A DNA stretch of 64,000 nt from the NCBI RefSeq assembly GCF_005116655.2, contig NZ_CP050698.1:2820501-2884500 (forward strand), read 5' to 3'. Positions 37,010-45,818 of the stretch are shown one piece after another. The translations under genes were made by a program, and so were the position numbers. The stretch comes from Desulfosediminicola flagellatus. GTDB lineage: Bacteria > Desulfobacterota > Desulfobulbia > Desulfobulbales > Desulfocapsaceae. The notes under the pieces are model-generated. The model was not told the DNA's origin. It did not search any database and was given only the letters and a program-made list of their open reading frames with translations. Position 1 is the stretch's first letter. Every line of letters begins with the position of its first letter.

Positions 37010-37921
37010 TTAACTTTTCTTGAAAATTGCTTTAATTATAACACCTGCCATCTTTGGATTTTCTTTCAAACGTCTAGTGCAGTAACCGAACCATTGTTTA
37101 CCGAAAGGTACATAAACCCTCATCCTGTGACCGTCATCAACAAGAGATTTACGTAAAGCTGGCGTCACACCATAGAGCATTTGAAATTCATACATATTTT
37201 TAGATACTTTATATTTTTTGACTAGCTCAAGAGTGCCATTCACGACATTTTTATCATGGGTTGCAATAGCTGGATACATTTTCTGCTGAAACATATATTC
37301 GACATCTTCGAGGAAATGTTTATTGATGTTTTCATATTGTTTATAGGCTATTTCCGGGGATTCATTATAGATACCCTTACAGATCCTGAAATTCAGAGGT
37401 ATCTCCTTGCTATTCAGGTCGGAAAGGTTGTGAAGGTCGTTGTGTGTCCTCTTTAAATACGCCTGAAAAACAAGACCTATATTTTCAGGAAATTCCTCCT
37501 TGATTCTGCGTAGCAAATCAATTGACAAATCAGTACATGGTGAATCTTCCATGTCAATTCTTACGAAATTTCTATACGACGCCGCTTTTGCAACAACTTC
37601 CCGAATATGATTGTAAGCGACTTCAGGGTCGATGAGTAATCCAAAAAATGTCGGTTTTAATGAATAATTACCATTCACCCCTGCAGCTTCAGATTTTGCT
37701 ATAACCTCAAGATATTCCTTTTTGTTTGCATCAGCTTCTTCAAGAGTTGAAATACATTCACCAAGGACATCTATGGTGGTCATCATACCATCACTATTGA
37801 GTTGTAGAGCATTTACAATAGCCTGCTCAATGGTCTCACCAGCTATATAATCTTTCGAAAAAAGCCAAACAAGTTTCTCAGGCATAAAAGGAAGGATATT
37901 AGAGATAAGCGTGTTAATCAT
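37010..37921 (-). CDS. putB: Proline dehydrogenase (monofunctional)
   Basis: The 303-residue FAD enzyme oxidises proline to pyrroline-5-carboxylate and passes electrons to quinone. The beta/alpha-barrel motifs are present: FVRIDMEDSPCTDLS near residue 138, GLVFQAYLKRTHNDL near 172, RICKGIYNESPEIAYK near 203, ATHDKNVV near 243 and the C-terminal YVPFGKQWFGYCTRRLKE helix with the arginines that bind the substrate carboxylate. It precedes pruA on the same strand. ATG 37921 and GTG 37930 are both possible starts. Confidence 0.92.
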   Translation of the reverse strand: MINTLISNILPFMPEKLVWLFSKDYIAGETIEQAIVNALQLNSDGMMTTIDVLGECISTLEEADANKKEYLEVIAKSEAAGVNGNYSLKPTFFGLLIDPEVAYNHIREVVAKAASYRNFVRIDMEDSPCTDLSIDLLRRIKEEFPENIGLVFQAYLKRTHNDLHNLSDLNSKEIPLNFRICKGIYNESPEIAYKQYENINKHFLEDVEYMFQQKMYPAIATHDKNVVNGTLELVKKYKVSKNMYEFQMLYGVTPALRKSLVDDGHRMRVYVPFGKQWFGYCTRRLKENPKMAGVIIKAIFKKS

Positions 37922-37930
37922 TTCAATCAC

Positions 37931-38456
37931 CCGATTGTTAATGGATATCCAGATAATGGACAGAAAATTGAAACAGATTCACTGACACTATTACTATGTT
38001 AACAAAAGAACGTTCTGAATCGGCAGAGAGGAATACACAGACATTTAAGCGATTAATCCCCTCACCTTTACAACAGGTAAGATAGCACACCCACATTGTA
38101 TACAATATGTGAATACAACGAAAAAATACGCCATTCCCCCCCATTGTGTCAATCGTTTTTTTTTACTGTTTCAAATAAACAGTAGAAACTGACTACTACA
38201 TAAGCCTTCAATTGTTATCTACATTCATTGTATGTCACTACACTTTGAAATTAAAATTTTTATGGTATGGAATTAAGAATTCATAAACACTACAGACTGA
38301 GAAACAAGAAAGAAATTATAGGGTACGGATCTGAGTAATGATGAGTAAACATGGTCAATATGATTACACAAGGATTGAACATTTCGACAGAAAGACACGT
38401 ATTACACGATAACCAAGCTTAAGATATCCTGAACTATAGGATTTATAGTAAAAAAC
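37931..38456. other. AT-rich intergenic region upstream of the proline genes
   Basis: About 530 bases without a credible gene on either strand. It has poly-T/A tracts around 38155-38165 and a 12-bp palindrome at 38095-38106 (listed separately). I see no tRNA, repeat array or mobile-element end here. It most likely holds the promoter and leader of putB-pruA. Confidence 0.5.
38095..38106. promoter_or_regulatory. GntR/FadR-type operator-like palindrome
   Basis: ATTGTATACAAT is a perfect 12-bp palindrome containing TTGTATACAA, which fits the TNGTNNACNA pattern recognised by FadR-subfamily GntR regulators. It lies about 175 bases upstream of the putB start. No GntR gene is in the window. Confidence 0.4.
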
Positions 38457-38497
38457 AAAAAAATAAGCCGTACAGATTTCAAGAATCCGTACGGCTT
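38457..38497 (-). terminator. Rho-independent terminator of the small periplasmic protein gene
   Basis: On the minus strand the arms AAGCCGTAC (complement of 38489-38497) and GTACGGCTT (complement of 38465-38473) form a 9-bp stem. A TTATTTTTTTG tract follows it (A tract 38457-38463). Confidence 0.82.
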
Positions 38498-38585
38498 TCC
38501 CAGGTGCAACAATGTCTGCCAGCCATATTTCAGGGATTCACGATCCCGCCTACAGCCAACAACGTGTACTGCTTTTCTTTATGCT

Positions 38586-38912
38586 TCATCTAACATCTGC
38601 TTTCACGACATAAATAATACTCTCCTCCTTACCTTGTTTAACAACACCGGTGATATGAACTTCTTTGCCAATTATTTCATCAAGACTCAAGCCTTTTAGC
38701 CGATAGGCACCATCATCAGTTTCCAGTATCAGTCCTTCCGGAGTTTTTTTAACAACTCCTGATAGTGATTTTTGGATTTTCTCGAGGTTTGACTCAAGTG
38801 CAACTGTTGTTTTTTCAGTAGTTGCTTTAATGGTTTCAGCTGAACTTGAAGCCATTGCTAAAGTTGATGAAGCTACCATAGAACCAATAAGTATTGCGGT
38901 AAAAAATCTCAT
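38586..38912 (-). CDS. Small exported protein of unknown function
   Basis: The 108-residue protein has a signal peptide (residues 1 to about 21, FFTAILIGSMVASSTLAMA). A short helical region (STAETIK-like to residue about 50) follows, and then a small beta-rich domain of about 60 residues. This domain (SGVVKKTPEGLILETDDGAYRLKG, GKEVHITGVVKQGKEESIIYVV) resembles an OB-fold-like module found in many small periplasmic proteins. GGAG lies 10 bases before ATG 38912. It has its own terminator. I do not recognise a specific family. Confidence 0.65.
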   Translation of the reverse strand: MRFFTAILIGSMVASSTLAMASSSAETIKATTEKTTVALESNLEKIQKSLSGVVKKTPEGLILETDDGAYRLKGLSLDEIIGKEVHITGVVKQGKEESIIYVVKADVR

Positions 38913-39409
38913 AATTTGTTTCTCCAGCATTTGTATTTGACATCCACTCTATAAGGAATAAAATCTTCCCGAAGGGTATTTTTTCAAAAAATCGCCTGCA
39001 AACCACATCGCATATAGCCTAACAATGCAACGTGCATGCCAAAATTTCAAATGTCATAATGCCAGGTAGATAGAGCAATAAATGCGTTGTCGCAAAATGT
39101 AAGGTTACATTTATTGCGCACTGAATGTGCAAAAAGAGATAAATTGCTCTTAGCGCAATTCGGAACCCATCCCTATGGGTCATAGATAGAAAATTTATAT
39201 ACAGCAATTCTTCATAAGAACACATCGCTTAAAATGTCTGATTTCTTTCTCACCTCGTAACCATCCTCACCTAACCACTCGCTTTAGTTCGCTGCTTCTG
39301 TTAAGCTTCGCAGGAAAAAATGGAATTAAAAGGGGTAGACCTCTCTGCCTGACCACCACTATGCGTACATGTTGTTATCTCACCGTAATAATCTACTCAA
39401 CTAATTATT
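38913..39409. other. Intergenic region with inverted repeats, no credible gene
   Basis: The stretch between the small exported protein and the sensor kinase contains several short inverted repeats: GCAATAAATG/CATTTATTGC (39075-39117), GCAC-tgaa-TGTGC near 39118, and further imperfect ones. A 68-codon frame on the minus strand (39019-39225) has no features of a real protein. The segment may be the decayed remains of a mobile element, or a structured leader. Confidence 0.4.
39075..39117. repeat. Perfect 10-bp inverted repeat with 23-base spacer
   Basis: GCAATAAATG at 39075-39084 and CATTTATTGC at 39108-39117 are exact reverse complements. There is no T-run on either side, so it is not a standard terminator. 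Confidence 0.5.
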
Positions 39410-40864
39410 GTGAAAATACCAATACCCAGACTCACTATCACGACCAAGCTTTCTTTGTTTTTGCTCACCTTTGTTCTTATTTTTTACGGAACAATAGTAC
39501 TTGTATTTATTCACATACAAAAGATGATGAGCATCTCGGAAGAAATTGTCAGTATAAACAACGTTGTTGCATCACAATCGAAGGTACTGATCGAAAATTT
39601 GCTTGAAATGGACTCCAATGCTAAAAAATTGAGTGTCCTTAAAAAACCGGTATATAGGGAATATTTCGAAACATCGTTAGCAAACATTGACACGAGTGTC
39701 CTAACTATTGAACACTTATCATCACGAGGGTACACTGCACCTGCGGCCTATTCGTTATTCCTTGATGAATTTACCGCTCACATAAATCTAATGCGAAAGG
39801 AACTGACAGTAGACCCGGAGGTCATTTTCTGGGTTGATGAAGATACATTGAACACATGGTTGGCACTGTTAGTGCAACTTCGCGACCTCAATCAGGCGCA
39901 TACCGAAGATTCTTTAATGTCTATTCATGAGAGATCACTGCAATCCACGCAAAACGGTCTACTTGGTTTTGGACTCTCTGTCCTCGCCGCAATATTCGGC
40001 GTTTGGTTTATTTCAAAATCGATCCTGATCCCTTTAAAAGAATTAACCCATGGATTACGAACATTATCCCAGGGAGATTATACGAAGAAAATCCACGTAA
40101 CCTCTAAAGATGAATTTCATGATCTTGCGGTAGCGTATAATGATATGAACTCTGAACTCAGTGAACAGGAGAATATGAGGACGGATTTTATTGCAACACT
40201 GAGCCATGAGATCAGAACCCCTCTATCTTCAATCCAGGAATCTGTTAATATGCTTGCAGAGGAGGTTCTTGGTAGTATCAATCAAAAGCAGCATAAATTT
40301 TTAACACTTGCCAGCTCTGAGTTGACACGAATAACGCAGTTACTCAATCACCTCATGCATGTTTCGATGCTTGAATCGTCAACGAAGGGCATGATTACTA
40401 CAGAAAAGATCAATCCTGTCCATTTGATACTGGACTGCACAGAATCACTGAGCACAGCAGCTGAGACGAAGAGCATCCAAATCAAACATACATTTCAGGA
40501 AAATCTCAATCCTGTTCGCGGCAGGCGTTCTGAACTACAACAGATTATTATTAATATACTTGGAAACGCATTGAAGTTTTCTCCAATAGGCAGTGAGGTG
40601 CTCATATCTGTTCTCAAATCTGAAAATTCAGGGTATGTTTCCATTGAGATCACTGATAGCGGTCCGGGGATATCAGAAGATGAAAGATCGCTTATTTTCA
40701 ATAAATATTATCGGTCTAAATCAGTCCGAAAGCATATGGACGGAGTAGGTCTCGGACTCTACATTTCCAAAAGATTAGCAAAAGCCGTTGGTGGAACAAT
40801 TCAAGTGAAAAACAATCCTGATAATGGGTGCACGTTCGCAATCATTATGCCAGAGGCAAAATAG
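39410..40864 (+). CDS. Sensor histidine kinase, GlrK/QseE-like
   Basis: The 484-residue inner-membrane kinase starts at GTG 39410. TM1 spans residues about 14-36 and TM2 about 183-205, enclosing a periplasmic helical sensor domain of about 145 residues. HAMP covers 205-255. In the HisKA domain the phosphorylated His is H266 (SHEIRTPL). The HATPase domain has N-box QQIIINILGNALKFSP near 380, G1 DSGPGIS and G2 VGLGLYISK. With the downstream lipoprotein and sigma-54 regulator it forms the same gene order as E. coli glrK-qseG-glrR. The leader before the GTG lacks a clear ribosome-binding site. Confidence 0.88.
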   Translation: MKIPIPRLTITTKLSLFLLTFVLIFYGTIVLVFIHIQKMMSISEEIVSINNVVASQSKVLIENLLEMDSNAKKLSVLKKPVYREYFETSLANIDTSVLTIEHLSSRGYTAPAAYSLFLDEFTAHINLMRKELTVDPEVIFWVDEDTLNTWLALLVQLRDLNQAHTEDSLMSIHERSLQSTQNGLLGFGLSVLAAIFGVWFISKSILIPLKELTHGLRTLSQGDYTKKIHVTSKDEFHDLAVAYNDMNSELSEQENMRTDFIATLSHEIRTPLSSIQESVNMLAEEVLGSINQKQHKFLTLASSELTRITQLLNHLMHVSMLESSTKGMITTEKINPVHLILDCTESLSTAAETKSIQIKHTFQENLNPVRGRRSELQQIIINILGNALKFSPIGSEVLISVLKSENSGYVSIEITDSGPGISEDERSLIFNKYYRSKSVRKHMDGVGLGLYISKRLAKAVGGTIQVKNNPDNGCTFAIIMPEAK

Positions 40865-40932
40865 GATAGGTAAATTTTTTTATTCTAAATTTCTATTTCC
40901 AAAACCTTTCACCCTGACTATCATTATCTGCC

Positions 40933-41526
40933 ATGCAAGTTTTACACTATCTCATATTATCCATAGCCCTGCTTATCTCACTGTCCGGTTGTAATGCTGT
41001 GCAGCTCGTCGTTTCCTTTGACCCAGAGCTACAACAGTTACGAGACGGGGAAAGAGAGTTTATTCTCGGCAATTATGAAGAAGCTGAAGAAATTTTTTCA
41101 GAAATCTACGATAGCAATGTAAGTAATCAAACAAAAAACACAGCACTATATAATCTTGCCTGTACCCGCATAATTACCTCAAATACCACAGATGATTTTA
41201 TTAATGCTGTTGAACTCTTAGAGGGTTGGGAGAAGACCTATCCAAGTGTGATTTATGTTGAAAACCCTGACCTGGTAATTTCTGCCCTCAAAAAACGGGC
41301 CTCTTTTATCACACAAGCCCAGGCTAAAGAGCTTAAGAAAGATATTATGACTAAGGAAATCCTCAAAAAAGAGCTCAAAGATAAAGAACTTGAAAGTATA
41401 GAGATTATTACTCGACAAAGTCAAACTATAACGGAATTAGAAAAATCCCTCTTTACTCTCCAGCATCAGATTGCTGAACTTGAAGCAATTGACCAACAAC
41501 TTCAGGAGAAGAAAAAGCCATTATGA
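40933..41526 (+). CDS. QseG-like lipoprotein with C-terminal coiled coil
   Basis: The 197-residue protein has a lipoprotein signal (LILSIALLISLSGC, lipidated Cys at residue 20). A TPR-like helical region follows at residues 35-120 (REFILGNYEEAEEIFSEIY), and then a Lys/Glu-rich coiled coil to the end. It lies between the kinase and the regulator and overlaps the regulator start by 4 bases. In E. coli the lipoprotein QseG sits in the same place and interacts with the kinase QseE. An outer-membrane sensor or activator role is inferred from position, since sequence similarity cannot be judged by eye. Confidence 0.72.
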   Translation: MQVLHYLILSIALLISLSGCNAVQLVVSFDPELQQLRDGEREFILGNYEEAEEIFSEIYDSNVSNQTKNTALYNLACTRIITSNTTDDFINAVELLEGWEKTYPSVIYVENPDLVISALKKRASFITQAQAKELKKDIMTKEILKKELKDKELESIEIITRQSQTITELEKSLFTLQHQIAELEAIDQQLQEKKKPL

Positions 41527-42881
41527 AAACTTCATGTTCTCTCCTACTGGTCGATGACGATCCAAGTATTCTTGAAGTGCTTGATGCCAGATTCAGTGCG
41601 GCAGGATTTAATCTCTATAAAGCTACTTCAGGAGCAGCTGCCCTCGACATACTCCACGCAAACAAGGTTGATCTTGTTGTTTCCGACGTGAAAATGCCAA
41701 ATATGAGCGGCATTGAGCTCTACTCTGAAATCCAGTCTATTTCACCGGAGTTACCGGTTATTTTCCTCACAGCTCATGGGAGTATATCAGAAGCTGTTGT
41801 TGCCGTCAGATCCGGCGCCATTGATTACGTGGAGAAGCCTTTTGACGGTAAAAGCCTTGTAAAAAAAGTTAAAGATTTTTTCGGGAAATCACACTCCAAG
41901 AACCGTTTTGATAAGCCCTCGTCCCATGAAGGCATTAGCTTTGAATGGGGAAAAAGCAAAGAAATGCTCGATTTACGCGAAATGGTTGAGCGTGTTGCTT
42001 CAAGTGAAGTCAATACTCTGATTCTAGGCGAAAGCGGAGTTGGTAAAGAGTGTATTGCACAAGCGATCCATACCAACAGTAAACGAAAAAATGGCCCATA
42101 CATAATTGTTGACTGTGGTTCAACCCCACCGGGAATACTTGAGAGTGAATTGTTCGGACACACAAAAGGTGCTTTCACTAATGCCATTCAGGATAAGAAA
42201 GGCCTCATTGAAGCAGCTGACGGGGGCACCCTCTTTCTTGATGAAATTGGTAATATCTCTGCTGACATGCAGCACAGGCTACTGCGATTTCTAGAGGACA
42301 GAAAAATTCGAAAAGTCGGTTCTATTGAAGAAAAACGTATTGATTGCAGAGTAGTCGCAGCAACAAATGCAGATCTCAATGCTGACATAGAATCAGGAAA
42401 GTTCAGACAAGACCTGTATTATCGACTCCGAGTCGTGACACTCACCATTCCACCTTTGAGGGCACGGCCTGAAGACATACCTGATCTTGCTACGCTCTTT
42501 GTGAATAAACATTGCGCATCATATGGAATGGCTCCAATAGAAATACCTGAAAAAACTATGAGATGGATTCAGGACTTTGATTGGCCAGGTAATGTACGCG
42601 AACTCAAAAATGCTCTTGAAGCCGGCGTAGTCCTTTGCAATGACGGCATTCTCACACCTGAAGATTTACAACTTGAGCACGAAATGTATGAACGATCTGA
42701 GCAGAACCCTTCTGAACCTGACTCATTTTCTCTCGAATCAAGTGAAAAAGAAGCAATTATCAGAGCACTTCGTGAAACAAATGGAATTCAGAAGAGTGCC
42801 GCTGAACTCCTTAACATCAGCAGGCGATCAATCCATTACAAATTAAAAAAATATAACATTCAACCTTCTGATTACAAATAA
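41523..42881 (+). CDS. Sigma-54-dependent response regulator, GlrR-like
   Basis: The 452-residue activator has three domains. The receiver is complete, with D11/D12 and phospho-acceptor D55 (VVSDVKMP). The AAA+ domain spans about 140-380, with Walker A GESGVGKE (169-176), Walker B GGTLFLDEIGN near 236 and R-finger region FRQDLYYRL near 297. The Fis-type helix-turn-helix lies at the end (GIQKSAAELLNISRRSIHYKLKKY). The sigma-54 contact loop reads GAFTNA (216-221) rather than GAFTGA. The ATG overlaps the lipoprotein stop (ATGA). It ends the operon with the kinase and lipoprotein. Confidence 0.92.
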   Translation: MKTSCSLLLVDDDPSILEVLDARFSAAGFNLYKATSGAAALDILHANKVDLVVSDVKMPNMSGIELYSEIQSISPELPVIFLTAHGSISEAVVAVRSGAIDYVEKPFDGKSLVKKVKDFFGKSHSKNRFDKPSSHEGISFEWGKSKEMLDLREMVERVASSEVNTLILGESGVGKECIAQAIHTNSKRKNGPYIIVDCGSTPPGILESELFGHTKGAFTNAIQDKKGLIEAADGGTLFLDEIGNISADMQHRLLRFLEDRKIRKVGSIEEKRIDCRVVAATNADLNADIESGKFRQDLYYRLRVVTLTIPPLRARPEDIPDLATLFVNKHCASYGMAPIEIPEKTMRWIQDFDWPGNVRELKNALEAGVVLCNDGILTPEDLQLEHEMYERSEQNPSEPDSFSLESSEKEAIIRALRETNGIQKSAAELLNISRRSIHYKLKKYNIQPSDYK

Positions 42882-43031
42882 CTGTAAAGCACAGGTACCC
42901 CAGCAATATTTATCACAATTTGCTACATAAAGTTACTCGATGTGAGTTACAACCTATGTTCAGGTCTTGAATGTGCCGAAACCATACCATATACTTAATT
43001 GCATAGAACTTCTCTTTGCGAATTCAATGGT

Positions 43032-44822
43032 ATGTCAATTCAGCACGTCGAGGAACTCCGATTAATGGAATCTCCCTCCGAGCCCCTGGAAAGGGAGCCG
43101 ATACAATACATCGAACCGACCCTACTCTTTACTACCCAACGTATAAAAATAGGTGAAGGTGATTTTTTTAGTGAGGTCGCGGTATCTGAACTCGTCAAGA
43201 AAGATCAGCCTCTGCTTGAATTTACAAATACTGAGCAATTCGAAGAGTATATAGTACAAAAACAACCCATTGAAACAGGAGGCAACTGCTACTTTTCTGA
43301 AGATGAAAACGTTCTGTTTTCATCTATTGCCGGATACCCTAAGATTGAATATAGAAATTCATTCAAACTCGCTACACGTATTCTACACATATCTGTCGAA
43401 CCACTCTTTCGCATTACCTCTGACAGAATGAAATGTTCCATATCTATCCATCCTCCATTAGAAAATGCACATTCTCTTGCTGATGAAGATCTGTACGAAC
43501 TCATCGCTCGGGAAGGCATTACCTCTGGCCTGATACCAGATCAGATTCAACTTGCAGAAGAAATAATTCAACAGCGCCTCCTCGAATTCAATGTAATTGT
43601 TTTTGCAAAAGGCAAAAAAGCAGTCAACGGCACCGATGCATACCTGAAGTTTGAGATGGAAACGGGTCCACTGCCTGGAAAAATACTTAAAGACGGCACT
43701 ATTGACTTTAGAGAGCGGAAAATTTTTGTTCCTGTTTCAAAATCCCAGGTGATAGCTAGAAAAGTGCAACCAACGCAGGGTACATCAGGAAAGACCATCA
43801 TGGGAGAGAGGATCGACCCCAAACCTGGTATAGATATCGCAGTAAACACCCTAAAAGATGCCACATATTCTCTAAAAACGCGCAAAGTTACGGCCACCGC
43901 CGATGGCGTTCTCTCAATAGTAGGTGATACTATTATTAAAGTATGTAGCCGTCAGGAGATTATGAGTGACATTGATTATGCGACAGGGCACATTGAATCA
44001 CGAAACTCTGTACTGATTCACGGCTCGGTTCAGCCTGGATTCAGGATAAAAACAGATGGTGATCTTGAAATACGAGGATCGGTCATGTCCACTCAAATTT
44101 CAAGCCTTTCTAATATTGTCATTAAATCTGGTATAACCGGCAAAAACAGTTCTGTTACAGCTGAAGGTGATATTGATATTTATTTTATTGAACAAGGAAA
44201 ATTACAGGCGGGGAGCAACTGTATTATTAGAAAGCAGAGCTATTACAGCAGAATCATTGCAGGTAAGAATATACACTGTACCAAAGACAGTACGATTGTT
44301 GGCGGTAAAGTCATAGCAGGAGGCAATCTCATTCTGGGAAGCATCGGCTCCGCAAATGCCTCTCCTGCTCTAATTTGCGCAGGAGTAGATGGTCACCGGC
44401 TGCTGCAATATTACGACCTTCAAAAAAAATTAATTGAGCAGCAGGAAGGGCTGATCCAATGGCTTCAAATGCACAAAGGGTCCGCCAACGCCAGAAAAAT
44501 CAGAAAAATGGAGAAAGGTGTAGAGGATACCAAATTAGAATTACTGCGTATGAATATGATACCTGGAACCGGCATTTATTCACGTGCTGCAGAGGGAGAT
44601 AACCCAAAAAAACTCCGTGGTGAAAAGTATTCAGATAAAGGAGGTATCGATATAGCAGAAATCTACATAGAGATTTATGGCATTGTCTATGGTGGCACCA
44701 AACTTCAAATTGGTAATAGAACGTTGAAAATTGAACACACCATAGCCAATAGACTATTTAAACTTAACGATACGCTCACCGAAATTTCAGCTCACCCTCT
44801 CAAACACAGGAAAAGCAGATAG
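43032..44822 (+). CDS. FapA/DUF342 family protein
   Basis: The 596-residue cytoplasmic protein has the FapA layout. The N-terminal half contains the conserved region INGTD-like VNGTDAYLKFE near residue 205 and the QPTQGTSGKTIMGERIDPKPG motif near 250. A right-handed beta-helix of stacked short repeats spans about 300-470 (VLIHGSVQPGFRIKTDGDLEIRG, IVGGKVIAGGNLILG), followed by a coiled coil near 480-530 and a last beta-solenoid part. The family is widespread in Desulfobacterota and Firmicutes; its function is not well established. ATG 43032 is likely; a TTG 33 bases earlier is also open. Confidence 0.85.
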   Translation: MSIQHVEELRLMESPSEPLEREPIQYIEPTLLFTTQRIKIGEGDFFSEVAVSELVKKDQPLLEFTNTEQFEEYIVQKQPIETGGNCYFSEDENVLFSSIAGYPKIEYRNSFKLATRILHISVEPLFRITSDRMKCSISIHPPLENAHSLADEDLYELIAREGITSGLIPDQIQLAEEIIQQRLLEFNVIVFAKGKKAVNGTDAYLKFEMETGPLPGKILKDGTIDFRERKIFVPVSKSQVIARKVQPTQGTSGKTIMGERIDPKPGIDIAVNTLKDATYSLKTRKVTATADGVLSIVGDTIIKVCSRQEIMSDIDYATGHIESRNSVLIHGSVQPGFRIKTDGDLEIRGSVMSTQISSLSNIVIKSGITGKNSSVTAEGDIDIYFIEQGKLQAGSNCIIRKQSYYSRIIAGKNIHCTKDSTIVGGKVIAGGNLILGSIGSANASPALICAGVDGHRLLQYYDLQKKLIEQQEGLIQWLQMHKGSANARKIRKMEKGVEDTKLELLRMNMIPGTGIYSRAAEGDNPKKLRGEKYSDKGGIDIAEIYIEIYGIVYGGTKLQIGNRTLKIEHTIANRLFKLNDTLTEISAHPLKHRKSR

Positions 44823-44871
44823 TAATCGTATCGTTCGGTACCCAAGCCCAGCCACTAATGGCTTATACTGC

Positions 44872-45084
44872 TTACTCTCCCTCAACTAGCTGAATTTGTC
44901 TCTTCAACCACCCGGAACGTATATAGTATTGCTGGCCACTTGTTTTCCACATCTCACAAATATCACCGTGAGCGGTGACCTGATAATCAGGCGCCAGTGA
45001 CGTATCTTTACGACAGAGACCATCAGTAATAGTTTTGGGTCTGAAATATTTGCAACTCAGACATCTTTTCTTTAAATGTTCCAT
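44872..45084 (-). CDS. Small four-cysteine protein
   Basis: The 70-residue protein has four cysteines in a C8-x2-C11, C24, C43 arrangement (RCLSCKYF ... GLCRKD ... DICEMW). This could bind one zinc ion or an FeS cluster. The rest is polar and basic, with a C-terminal RSGWLKRQIQ segment. It is 35 bases downstream of bioD on the same strand and may be cotranscribed with the biotin operon. I do not recognise a named family. Confidence 0.55.
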   Translation of the reverse strand: MEHLKKRCLSCKYFRPKTITDGLCRKDTSLAPDYQVTAHGDICEMWKTSGQQYYIRSGWLKRQIQLVEGE

Positions 45085-45119
45085 ACAATATCACCAAGGC
45101 ATTAACACATCTGAAAAGT

Positions 45120-45818
45120 TTATATATTTTTGCACAACACAGTGAAGGGAAGACAACTTCCTGACTCCCGGTACATTTCCTCACCATACATTTCTACTAT
45201 TGGGCTGTCATATCCATATTTACGCATATATAGTGTAATCATCTTAAGAGAATCATCGGCTATGTGTTGCTCACTGTTGCCAAATCTGTTGTAAACGATT
45301 CCGGCGAGTTCAATGTTTCTTGTCTTAAGTGCCTCAAGCGAAGCCAGGGTGTGATTGAGTGATCCAAGGCGCGAACTGGTTACAAGTATTACAGGTTTCC
45401 CTATATCCTGAAAATAATCGATCAGAGTGTAATCCAGTGTTAACGGAACAAACAGGCCACCAGCTCCTTCAAGCAATACGAGTTCATATTCTGCCTGTAG
45501 CTTTCGGGTTGCCGCCCCTATTTTATCTGGGTCGATTGTATCGTTATCTATGTCTGCAGCAAGGTGAGGTGAACAGGGAGTCGAATAGATATATGAGCAC
45601 GTCAATCCTTCTCGATCAACATTCTGCAAGCCTGTCCCCATCATTTCACGATGCTTTTGAATATCTTCGCTCATCCCTTCACAACCGGTCTGAACGACTT
45701 TCTGAGTGATAACATTAATCCCGGCCTCAAGAAGACCACGGGCGATAAGACCGGTCGCTATTGTTTTACCAATATCTGTGTCTATTCCTGACACACAAAA
45801 AACATTTCCTTTATTCAC
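45120..45818 (-). CDS. bioD: Dethiobiotin synthetase BioD
   Basis: The 232-residue ATPase closes the ureido ring of 7,8-diaminopelargonate with CO2. The P-loop-like SGIDTDIGKT near residue 10 matches the BioD pattern, the carbamate-forming Lys is in ITQKVVQTG near 38, and EGAGGLFVPL near 115 is the second signature. The GTG start overlaps the bioC stop (GTGA), so translation is coupled. It is the last enzyme gene of the operon. Confidence 0.92.
   Translation of the reverse strand: MNKGNVFCVSGIDTDIGKTIATGLIARGLLEAGINVITQKVVQTGCEGMSEDIQKHREMMGTGLQNVDREGLTCSYIYSTPCSPHLAADIDNDTIDPDKIGAATRKLQAEYELVLLEGAGGLFVPLTLDYTLIDYFQDIGKPVILVTSSRLGSLNHTLASLEALKTRNIELAGIVYNRFGNSEQHIADDSLKMITLYMRKYGYDSPIVEMYGEEMYRESGSCLPFTVLCKNI

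Noticed and set aside
39018..39060. GCCTAAC sequence resembling one end of an integron attC site
   Set aside because: No matching GTTAGGC end or attC-like fold was found at a fitting distance, and there is no integrase or cassette-like gene order.
39019..39225. 68-codon minus-strand frame between the small exported protein and the sensor kinase
   Set aside because: It has no ribosome-binding site, no domain, and odd composition; it overlaps inverted repeats.
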